From positions 28,262,788 through 28,326,787 of the forward strand of contig CM039508.1 of the NCBI GenBank assembly GCA_022432975.1: a DNA stretch of 64,000 nt. The letters are read 5' to 3'. Shown here one piece after another: positions 23,301 through 32,316 of the stretch. Below the pieces are notes generated by a model. It was not told where the DNA came from. It worked only from the letters and a program-made list of their open reading frames with translations, and ran no database searches. The position numbers were made by a program, and so were the translations under genes. Numbering within the stretch: position 1 is the stretch's first letter; each line of letters starts with the position of its first letter. Source of the stretch: Begonia masoniana. Taxonomy: Eukaryota > Streptophyta > Magnoliopsida > Cucurbitales > Begoniaceae.

Positions 23301-24051
23301 TCCAAAACACTGGCCAGAAAGCATGAATACTCACTGCATAAGGAAGATCTAGCACTAAAAGCGGCTAAAACAGACATCCTCTTATCTTTCTTCGAGGCTT
23401 GGAAAGTGTGTTTTAAACCACCAGGGGGTTGAAAACTAACTAAGCCAGTTCTACAATCTATCGTAGCATAGTGCTTAAACAACCAATCCATTCCTAAGAT
23501 TACATCAAATCCCATGATCTCTAAAATAATGAGATCAGCAGGTAGGTTCTTACCTTCTACTGTCACTACACTATTAAGCAGCATACGACTAGAGCGCATG
23601 CGTTCGCCAGAAGGTAAAGCAACATTAAACATATGCTCAGAAAGTGAAGACTTAACGTCTAATTTATCAGCAAATGCAGACGCTATGAAGGAATGTGTTG
23701 CACCTGAATCTATTAAAGTAAAAGCAGGCATAAAATTGACTAGTATGGTACCTGACACAACAGTAGGCTGATCTTCATCACTCGATTCTACCATGGAGAA
23801 TATCCTTGGCTTAACATTCACCGGGCCATTCTTCAGAGCTGGACAATCCCTACTCATGTGGCCAACTTTATTACAATTATAACAGCGAAGGACTCTGGGC
23901 TTTGGGCAATCCTTAAGCAGATGCCCGGTCTCCTCACAGTTGAAACACTTCCCCGCGCTAATTCTACACTCTCCTGGGTGAAATCTTAAACACTTTGGGC
24001 ATTGAGGGAACTTCCTAGTATCTGGTGTCTTCTTCTCCTTCCCTTGACTGC
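20373..24051 (-). pseudogene. gag 3' part and pol of element B
   Basis: Open from the end of gag through integrase. In order: CPKC...GEC half-knuckle, two CCHC knuckles ([14 protein letters not shown] and [14 protein letters not shown]), protease ([11 protein letters not shown], with Ser in place of the usual Thr), RT with [10 protein letters not shown], RNase H with YCDAS, SDHKSL and ADALSR, integrase HHCC finger (HPGSTKMY...CLICQRVK) and catalytic blocks [18 protein letters not shown] and [12 protein letters not shown] small frameshift near 20870-20885, after a GPDIVQQT block, separates the GPF module and chromodomain-like tail (20373-20750). The N-terminal half of gag lies beyond the nested element. 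As a unit it is disrupted, though most domains are intact. The nested insertion and frameshift would both stop production of the full polyprotein. Confidence 0.93.
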
Positions 24052-24056
24052 CCTGG
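24052..24056. other. Target duplication CCTGG, left
   Basis: Identical to 31361-31365 at the other end of the nested element. Confidence 0.93.
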
Positions 24057-25556
24057 TGATAAGTGTATATTTTACACACTTAGTTATACTTTTTATATTT
24101 GATTTGATAAGTTTTTATCAAGTGTTTGAAGAGATTTGATAAATTTTGTGGAAGTGTGCAGTAAAATTAAATAAAACAGGAAAAAGAAAGAAGCTGAAGA
24201 AAAACAAAAAGTCGATCATAGCATAAACATTGTAGTGATCGATCGCTGTACATGATATAGTTACCAGCGATCGATCACCACAAATCATGAAGAACAAAAG
24301 CTGGCGAATGATGTAAAGAAGTAAAGCAAAGAAAAGAGATGTGGAGATCGATCTCTGGCATTTCCAGAGATCGATCGCCAACATGAAGAAGAAGCAGCTC
24401 ACCATGCAAATTGAAGAGAAGCCAACGAATGAGCAGCAATCGATCTTCACCGTACATGGGGAAAAGGGAGACCATTTATTCCAGCAAAGAAGATGCCGCG
24501 ATCGATCTCTGTAATCTGGCAGAGATCGATCGCCGATCAATTTACAAAGATGGAAAGATTTTGACATTTAATCTGCACCGTTGATCCAAAGAAGCTGTGA
24601 ATCTTGGCCATTGATCTGAAATTAAATTAAACCTAGATCAAAACCTTATATAAAGAGATTGAAGGCAGTCGGCAGGGAGGGAGCCTGGAGTCTAACCCTG
24701 GAGTTGGCAGCGAGCAATCCGACGGCGATTTTCAGCGAGGAGGGCGATCAGGCTATTTTTATTATAGTTTTTCTTTTCTTTTCTTTTTCTTTCTACTGTT
24801 TTATTATGCAACTCTATAATATTTCCGTTGTTTATTTATCTTCTAGCATGAACTAAACGTTTGTTCTAGGGTTTCGATGTAGCCTAGTTATGATTATTTA
24901 TTTTTCTTAATTTAAGTATTTAATTTCCTGTTCCTGTTCTGTGTTGAGTAATTTATTCTGAACGTAATACTTAGGTTTGCTTGATCACCAAAACTAAGAA
25001 CTTTAGGGTTAGTTCGGGATGCGAGAGCGGAGAATTTAACCGTGCACTGAATAAATTGCCTTAAAAAGGATCATAGGCTAGAGATAGTTAGGGCGTTTGA
25101 GTGGTAATATAATTTCTTGTTCTTAATGTATTCAATTAATTCTCAGGATTAGAGACCGAGAGGTGATAATTCGTTAATTGAATAAGTTTGTCTTTGCTCG
25201 AGAGAGATTGATGAATATTTTTGTGAAATTGTCATCAACACGAAGGAATAGGAATTAATCACTTGAATTAGGTTTAATAAATAGGATTAGTTAAGTGAAA
25301 TCGGAACCCTGGATTTTCTCATCATATAATCTTACTCTTTTACATTCAAATCTTTTATTTAAATTGTTGTTTGATTTTTATTTGAATTATTTTAGTTTAA
25401 AATCCAAAAACTACTTATTATTTCTTTTCAAATTAAACTGAAAATTAGATATTCAATATTTAACATAATCATTCCTCGTGGGATCGACACTCGTACTTAT
25501 ACACACTTTATTACTTTTGTGACACGTGCACTTGCGTATTACGATTTTTCGCAACA
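24057..25556 (+). repeat. 5' LTR of the gag-protease element, with GATCGATC hairpins
   Basis: 1500 bp from TGATAAGTGT to TCGCAACA. It holds three inverted repeats built on GATCGATC at about 24235-24278, 24343-24381 and 24497-24534. The third has arms GCGATCGATCTCTG and CAGAGATCGATCGC. A TATA-like TATATAAAGAG lies at about 24648. Open frames on either strand recur identically in the other LTR and are not genes. Confidence 0.93.
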
Positions 25557-25562
25557 AGTTTT

Positions 25563-25580
25563 TGGCGCTGTTGCCGGGGA
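25563..25580 (+). other. Primer binding site, Asp-tRNA type
   Basis: TGGCGCTGTTGCCGGGGA starts seven bases after the LTR. It complements the 3' end of plant tRNA-Asp with one mismatch (T for C). This primer is characteristic of Athila-type elements and differs from the Met-tRNA sites of the surrounding chromoviruses. Confidence 0.85.
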
Positions 25581-25677
25581 ATTAATTTTGTTATTATTGA
25601 ATTATTTTATTTTAGTTTATATTTGAATTTTCTTTTGCTGCTAGGCTTAAATTATATTATTTGCACATTACAGGTGT

Positions 25678-28107
25678 ATGCGAAAATTAGGTACTGCCAA
25701 CCTAATCCCTCTCGACGCTGAAATTGAACGAACTTGTCGCCGAAATCGAAGGGAAACAAAACAAGCAATTATGGCAGATGGTCAAAATGCAAATCTACAA
25801 CAGAGGGTTGAAGTGGCAGAGGTCGGACGACGAACTTTGCTCGATTATGTTATGCCATCCATGGACGGGGTTCAATCAGCAATTCGGAAACCTGCCATCA
25901 CGTGCAATAATTTTGAAATAAAGCCGGGAACAATACAAATGATCCAACAGTATCAATTTTGTGGCCTGCCTAATGAGGACCCTAAGGATCATATTGCTAG
26001 CTTCGTCGAGGTCTGTGATACTTTTAAATACCATAATGTCTCTGAGGATGCTATCAAGCTCAGGTTATTCCCCTTCACACTAAAAGATCGCGCGAAGAAT
26101 TGGTTGAACTCCTTACCCTCGGATTCAATTACCACGTGGAATGAACTAATGCAGAAATTTCTATCCAAGTTCTTTCCCTTTGAAAAGATGGCAAAACTCC
26201 GCAATGAGATCACCAATTTTACTCAATTTGATGGTGAGACAATCTATGAAGCATGGGGCCGATTCAAGGAGCTTTTAAGAAGATGCCCCCAACATGGTCT
26301 ACCACAATGGATACAAATACAGACATTCTTCATCGGTTTATCAGTTTCTACACGGACTCTTGTCAACTCAGCGGCTGGTGGATCACTATTACAAAAGACG
26401 GAAGAGGAGGCGTTCAACTTGTTAGAAGAGTTATCCCTAAATAATGACCAGTGTCCTGTTGAACGTCAGATTTTGAGGAGGCAGCCAAATACCCCAGAAA
26501 TGGAAGCGATAAAAGCATTGACTACACAGGTTGCATCCCTCACTCAGCACATCCAAGGTAATCAAGCTCGAGTTAATGCAATTCATTCCCCGATCATACA
26601 ATGTCATTGGTGCCAAGGACCACATGCTAGTGAAAACTGTCAGCAAGGAAACCAAATGGCTAGCAATTCATCTGAACAAGCTCAATTTGTGGGAAATTAT
26701 AATAGACCGACGCTTCAAAATTCCGGAAATTACTATAATGGGGGGCACAACAATCATCCGAACTTCTCGTGGAAGAACCCGAACAACGCCATACAGATGC
26801 CACAAGCTAATCAGTCGGGACCTCCGTTTTCAGAGAGAAAATCTAATCTGGAGGATTTAATTGCAAAGATGGGAGAACGCACTAGTAATATGATTGCTGA
26901 AATGGGGGAGTACACAACTAAATTTATGGCCGAAACACGAACAACCTTGCAAAACCAGTCAGCCCAAATTCGAAGCTTAGAAATCCAAATGGGACAGATG
27001 GCAGCTGCATTAAATGGTCGCCCTCAGGGCACATTACCCAGTTCCACTGAAGTCAATCCTAGAGAACAGTGCAATGCCATCACACTTAGAAGTGGAGCAG
27101 TGTTTGAAAATTGTGCCAAGGAAAATGAGAAAGTGGTCGCACATGACGGAGTGCATTCGTCATCATCCGAGTCCACACCAAAGGATCAAAAGCTACAGGA
27201 AACTCCACCTCAGATTCCAATAGAGATCATCCCTAAGGTCCCTTTCCCACAACGCCTGAAATATTCAAAGTTGGATAAACAGTTTGAAAAATTCTTGAAG
27301 GTGTTCAAGCAGCTTCACATCAACATCCCGTTTGCCGAGGCTCTAGAGAAAATGCCTAAATATGCCAAATTTCTGAAAGATATTTTATCTCATAAGCGTC
27401 AGATCGAAGAGGGCAGTATGATCGCTTTGACGGAAGAATGCAGTGCTATTATTCAGAGAAAGCTTCCACAAAAACTGAAAGACCCAGGAAGTTTCACTAT
27501 TCCATGCGAAATTGGGAATTCTATATTTGAAAGGGCACTTTGTGATTTGGGAGTGAGCATTAACCTGATGCCCCTATCTATATTTCGGAGGCTTGGTATT
27601 GGTGAAGCAAAGCCCACAAGTGTAGTTCTACAGATGGCCGATCGCTCTATAAAGCATCCGTATGGAGTTATTGAAGATGTCCTCATCAAAGTCGATAGGT
27701 TTATTTTTCCCGCTGATTTCTTGATTCTTGATATGGAGGAAGATCGTGGTATTCCTATAATATTAGGTCGACCATTCTTAGCCACAGGGGGTGCTGTAAT
27801 TGACCTAAGAAAGGGAGAACTTAAATTGCACGTACAAGATGAAGATGTCACATTCAAGGTCTATAAATCACTGGAGTACCCAATAGAAGCTTCACGTCAA
27901 CCAAACGAATTTTCTGAGCCTAATGGGAAGCAGTGCGTTGAAAATTTGGGGGAGTCAAAATTACGGGTTATACCATCTATTCATAAACCACCCGACTACA
28001 AAAAGCTGCTGGCAAATGATAAGTTGGTAATTGGGCAACGATGGACACCATATGGGGACGGTACAGTTAAAAGTGAAAGATCTATTATATATCTCGACCC
28101 AACATGA
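25678..28107 (+). CDS. gag-protease polyprotein of the non-autonomous Athila-like element
   Basis: 809 codons, uninterrupted. Residues about 70-260 are a retrotransposon gag (capsid-like) domain (GLPNEDPKDHIASFVEVCDTF, FPFTLKDRAKNWLNSLP, WNELMQKFLSKFFP). Residues 309-321 are a zinc knuckle with CX2CX3HX4C spacing, one residue shorter than the usual CX2CX4HX4C. Residues about 600-735 are an aspartic-protease-like domain with ALCDLGVSINLMPLS, ILGRPFLAT and VIDLRKGELKL. Asp-Leu-Gly instead of Asp-Thr/Ser-Gly is usual in this plant family, so I do not count it as damage. The product would assemble particles and mature gag, with RT and integrase supplied elsewhere. The start is the first Met after the primer site; MADGQ at codon 32 is an alternative. 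Confidence 0.9.
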   Translation: MRKLGTANLIPLDAEIERTCRRNRRETKQAIMADGQNANLQQRVEVAEVGRRTLLDYVMPSMDGVQSAIRKPAITCNNFEIKPGTIQMIQQYQFCGLPNEDPKDHIASFVEVCDTFKYHNVSEDAIKLRLFPFTLKDRAKNWLNSLPSDSITTWNELMQKFLSKFFPFEKMAKLRNEITNFTQFDGETIYEAWGRFKELLRRCPQHGLPQWIQIQTFFIGLSVSTRTLVNSAAGGSLLQKTEEEAFNLLEELSLNNDQCPVERQILRRQPNTPEMEAIKALTTQVASLTQHIQGNQARVNAIHSPIIQCHWCQGPHASENCQQGNQMASNSSEQAQFVGNYNRPTLQNSGNYYNGGHNNHPNFSWKNPNNAIQMPQANQSGPPFSERKSNLEDLIAKMGERTSNMIAEMGEYTTKFMAETRTTLQNQSAQIRSLEIQMGQMAAALNGRPQGTLPSSTEVNPREQCNAITLRSGAVFENCAKENEKVVAHDGVHSSSSESTPKDQKLQETPPQIPIEIIPKVPFPQRLKYSKLDKQFEKFLKVFKQLHINIPFAEALEKMPKYAKFLKDILSHKRQIEEGSMIALTEECSAIIQRKLPQKLKDPGSFTIPCEIGNSIFERALCDLGVSINLMPLSIFRRLGIGEAKPTSVVLQMADRSIKHPYGVIEDVLIKVDRFIFPADFLILDMEEDRGIPIILGRPFLATGGAVIDLRKGELKLHVQDEDVTFKVYKSLEYPIEASRQPNEFSEPNGKQCVENLGESKLRVIPSIHKPPDYKKLLANDKLVIGQRWTPYGDGTVKSERSIIYLDPT

Positions 28108-29125
28108 AAAAGTATACTGTCGGGCTGTCGACAATAATTACAAGCGCTTGGTGGGAGGCAACCCACCCAAGTATCCTTTTTAGTCCGTTATTTCAATTTT
28201 TGTTTGCATTAATTTTATTTTATTTTTATTTTATTTTTATTTTTATTTTATTTCATGTTTATTTTTATTATTTCTAAAAAAAAAAAAAAATCCTGATTGA
28301 TCGCTCCTTCGACCGAAGTTTCACCACACTGACGGCTGCCCGAGACGATATGAGGTACTTTTATTTTACCCTACTCATTTAAACTGATTTAACATTGGGG
28401 ACAATGTCTATATTAAGTTTGGGGGGGTTTTTATTTGGATATTATTTTTTAGGAAGTCTGCTTAATATTTTGAATTCTATGGTATGATTATTTATTTCAT
28501 TTGTTTAAAGTATCGATGACTGCACCTTTGATCAATGCATGTTTCAACTTCTGAATAGACTCTGAGATAATATGATTTATGATAGTAGCATTGATTGGAG
28601 CTTAGGAAGTTAGACTTGTTGTGTGAAAATGTTCATTCCTATTTAAATTTAGCTCATAATGATATAAATTGTTGTCTTGAGATCGAGAGCCTAAACACAG
28701 TAAGGGAGTGCTTAAGTGTAAACACTGAAAGGGAGTGAACTCCGTTTAAATTTAGTGAGTGATTAGTGAGTATTCAATTGTTCTTGGTTTTGCCCTGCAT
28801 TCATGAATACAAATTATGATTTTTTGCAGAATTAAGAGAATGACTTAGGCCATCTTTGGACCGTTTGAGCCTTTATTGACATACCCTATTTGTGTCATTT
28901 AAATGACACCCTTAGTCTCCTATTTGAACCTTTATTTATCACTGTTTTGTCAACCCTAACTTAGCCTACCCTGAAAATTATTTTGACTATCCTGTTTATT
29001 GAGCACAGGGTTGTGGATACATATTATGGGGAGAGTTGGAGAAAGTAGTGGTGAGAATCAGAGCTAATTCTTTTGTCAATTGTCTAAGTTGTTAGTATTT
29101 TGAGAGTTTATTTATCCTTCTTTTA

Positions 29126-29160
<35 letters not shown>

Positions 29161-29860
29161 GAATTGTTCAATAGTAGAACAATCTTTTATGTACTATTTA
29201 ATTTGTTATTCTTGTCATTATTTGTATTTTATGTTTGACATTGACAAAGGAGTTAGTTTTGAAAAAGAGAGAGAGAGACAAGTTTGGGGGAATTATTGAG
29301 TTAACTGATTAGAAAAGAGTTCAAGTGAGTGTAAGAAGTGAGGGTGACATAAGGATGGATTGTGCTCTAGAGTTTCGTTTGAATCCAAAAATTTCCTACC
29401 TTATAACCTGGCCTTACATTACAAGCTTAATTAAAGACCTATCGACTTTTATTCTGTTTACTCATATTTGTTATTAGTGAATAATGGGCAAGACTGATGA
29501 ACAATAAGAGTGGAGTGAGTGATCCTGAGAGGTATTTTTGATTTCCCTTCTCATAAGACACAATTATAGATCTATCAGTTAAACGAGAATGAGTCTGAGC
29601 ATGTACACACACAAGTATTTCTGATTAAATTTCTCTCAATGCGATATCATGAGTTGTATTATTGAAAGTATTTATTTAGATAGTTTATTTGCATGCAAAT
29701 ATCAAGCTGAGACAAAATACTGCGAATTGTGATTTAGATAATTTTACCATGGAAATTTGAAACATTTTGCAGACTTTAAAAATTCCTGAATAGACTTGGC
29801 TAAATTTCTACGCTTATTTTTGTTCGCTTGAGGACAAGCTTTCATTCAAGTTTGGGGGTG
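28108..29860 (+). other. Non-coding 3' region of the gag-protease element
   Basis: 1.75 kb without a credible frame. It begins with an Athila-type sequence (AAGCGCTTGGTGGGAGGCAA) at about 28142. It contains three AAGTTTGGGGG purine modules (about 28419, 29281 and 29849; the last is the real polypurine tract, 29848-29860) and a 29-base A run at 29129-29157. The pol genes that would normally fill this space are absent. Confidence 0.85.
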
Positions 29861-31360
29861 TGATAAGTGTATATTTTACACACTTAGTTATACTTTTTAT
29901 ATTTGATTTGATAAGTTTTTATCAAGTGTTTGAAGAGATTTGATAAATTTTGTGGAAGTGTGCAGTAAAATTAAATAAAACAGGAAAAAGAAAGAAGCTG
30001 AAGAAAAACAAAAAGTCGATCATAGCATAAACATTGTAGTGATCGATCGCTGTACATGATATAGTTACCAGCGATCGATCACCACAAATCATGAAGAACA
30101 AAAGCTGGCGAATGATGTAAAGAAGTAAAGCAAAGAAAAGAGATGTGGAGATCGATCTCTGGCATTTCCAGAGATCGATCGCCAACATGAAGAAGAAGCA
30201 GCTCACCATGCAAATTGAAGAGAAGCCAACGAATGAGCAGCAATCGATCTTCACCGTACATGGGGAAAAGGGAGACCATTTATTCCAGCAAAGAAGATGC
30301 CGCGATCGATCTCTGTAATCTGGCAGAGATCGATCGCCGATCAATTTACAAAGATGGAAAGATTTTGACATTTAATCTGCACCGTTGATCCAAAGAAGCT
30401 GTGAATCTTGGCCATTGATCTGAAATTAAATTAAACCTAGATCAAAACCTTATATAAAGAGATTGAAGGCAGTCGGCAGGGAGGGAGCCTGGAGTCTAAC
30501 CCTGGAGTTGGCAGCGAGCAATCCGACGGCGATTTTCAGCGAGGAGGGCGATCAGGCTATTTTTATTATAGTTTTTCTTTTCTTTTCTTTTTCTTTCTAC
30601 TGTTTTATTATGCAACTCTATAATATTTCCGTTGTTTATTTATCTTCTAGCATGAACTAAACGTTTGTTCTAGGGTTTCGATGTAGCCTAGTTATGATTA
30701 TTTATTTTTCTTAATTTAAGTATTTAATTTCCTGTTCCTGTTCTGTGTTGAGTAATTTATTCTGAACGTAATACTTAGGTTTGCTTGATCACCAAAACTA
30801 AGAACTTTAAGGTTAGTTCGGGATGCGAGAGCGGAGAATTTAACCGTGCACTGAATAAATTGCCTTAAAAAGGATCCTAGGCTAGAGATAGTTAGGGCGT
30901 TTGAGTGGTAATATAATTTCTTGTTCTTAATGTATTCAATTAATTCTCAGGATTAGAGACCGAGAGGTGATAATTCGTTAATTGAATAAGTTTGTCTTTG
31001 CTCGAGAGAGATTGATGAATATTTTTGTGAAATTGCCATCAACACGAAGGAATAGGAATTAATCACTTGAATTAGGTTTAATAAATAGGATTAGTTAAGT
31101 GAAATCGGAACCCTGGATTTTCTCATCATATAATCTTACTCTTTTACATTCAAATCTTTTATTTAAATTGTTGTTTGATTTTTATTTGAATTATTTTAGT
31201 TTAAAATCCAAAAACTACTTATTATTTCTTTTCAAATTAAACTGAAAATTAGATATTCAATATTTAACATAATCATTCCTCGTGGGATCGACACTCGTAC
31301 TTATACACACTTTATTACTTTTGCGACACGTGCACTTGCGTATTACGATTTTTCGCAACA
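29861..31360 (+). repeat. 3' LTR of the gag-protease element
   Basis: 1500 bp, the same length as the 5' LTR, with the same three GATCGATC hairpins at about 30039-30082, 30147-30185 and 30301-30338. Differences seen by eye: GGG/AGG near 30807, A/C near 30876, T/C near 31037 and T/C near 31324. Followed by CCTGG. Confidence 0.93.
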
Positions 31361-31365
31361 CCTGG

Positions 31366-32162
31366 CCCTCACCGGGCCTCTTCGTTCCCCTGTGATGGTG
31401 TGGCTGGGTGAACTTTCGTGGAGCCGCACTAAACCCAGCACACTTCATCTCCGCCTCTTCCACTTCTAATGCCGTGGACACTACTTCACTGTAGGACAAT
31501 CCTTTTATACCCGAGAACTTGACTCCTCTATAAATCTCAGGTTTCAGCCCATGCACAAATTGGAACACTTTATCCTCATCTCTGCGTACGAGGTGTCCGG
31601 CAAACCTTGATAGGGATTCAAACTGTCTGCTGTATTCAGCTACGGTCCCTGTCTGTTTCAAGTTCATGAACTCCAACTTATTTGTGGTCTGAACAGTACT
31701 GTTAAAATACTTCTCATAGAAAATCTCCTTAAATTGCGTCCAAGTCATCATAAGAACATCATGGGTGGTCTCCATCGTTTCCCACCAAAGTTGAGCATCA
31801 CCGGCAAAGTGGAAGGTTGCCAAAATGACCTTTTCTCCTTCTCCCACATTTGCACACCTAAACATGCTTTCTATCTTTTTCAACCATTCCTCGGCCACAA
31901 TTGGATTAGCTGACTTTCCATCAAAAGTGGGTGGTCGCAACCTCCTAAACCTCTCTCCTGCCTGTTCATTGCTGGAACCCGAGTTGGCACTCCCTTGTAC
32001 CTCTCGGTTCAGTAGCAGTCCCAACTGATCGGACTGCTGGTGCATCATATCGGATTGCTGGCGTACCAAGTCTATCAGCTGCCTGATCACACCAGAATTC
32101 TCAGTACTCTCCGGGTTTGGTGTCCCCCTCTGTACTCTCGGTCTACCTGGTCGTCTAGACAT
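31366..32162 (-). pseudogene. gag N-terminal part of element B
   Basis: Minus strand from MSRRPGRPRVQRG at 32162, about 140 bp inside the primer site. It reads through LRPPTFDGKSANPIVAEEWLKKIESMF, WWETMETTHDVLMMTWTQFKEIFYEKYF and LKQTGTVAEYSRQFESLSRFAGHLV, the conserved gag domain of plant gypsy elements. It ends at the CCTGG duplication in the basic linker before the zinc knuckles and resumes beyond the nested element at 24051. An upstream in-frame Met at 32198 exists, but the MSRRP start fits related gag proteins better. Confidence 0.9.
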
Positions 32163-32300
32163 TTTACTATATCCCTGTAAAAGGTTAACTATTCTCATAA
32201 TATCTAATAACTAAAACTAACATAAACACTTACAGTTGTTGGAGTACTTCCATGCAACGATCGGCACTGTTGAGTAATTCTTTGAACGGTTTAACCAAAT

Positions 32301-32313
32301 GGCTCTGATACCA
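32301..32313 (-). other. Primer binding site of element B
   Basis: Minus-strand TGGTATCAGAGCC, three bases inside the 5' LTR; complementary to the 3' end of initiator-Met tRNA. Confidence 0.88.
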
Positions 32314-32316
32314 ACT

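Larger units (their letters stand above)
24057..31360 (+). mobile_element. Non-autonomous Athila-like LTR element encoding only gag-protease
   Basis: 7304-bp element with two 1500-bp LTRs, an Asp-tRNA-type primer site, one 809-codon gag-protease frame, 1.75 kb of non-coding DNA and a polypurine tract, flanked by CCTGG. No RT, RNase H or integrase motif is found in any frame between 28108 and 29860. I noticed only about four base differences between the LTRs (about 0.3%), so it moved recently. It must have used RT and integrase from another element. The gag, the protease type and the GGGAGGCAACCCA sequence after the stop codon resemble plant Athila-group gypsy elements. Confidence 0.92.

Noticed and set aside
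24118..24567. 149-codon minus-strand frame, repeated identically at 29922-30371
   Set aside because: Both lie in the two LTRs of one element. The frame is hydrophobic filler crossing the hairpins, with no recognisable domain.
27500..27620. Asp-Leu-Gly in place of Asp-Thr/Ser-Gly as a sign of a dead protease
   Set aside because: The DLG form is the usual wording in this group of plant gypsy gag-protease proteins, so it does not show damage.
29129..29157. A-run as the tail of a LINE or SINE
   Set aside because: No upstream reverse transcriptase or tRNA-like head and no flanking duplication; it lies inside the gag-protease element.
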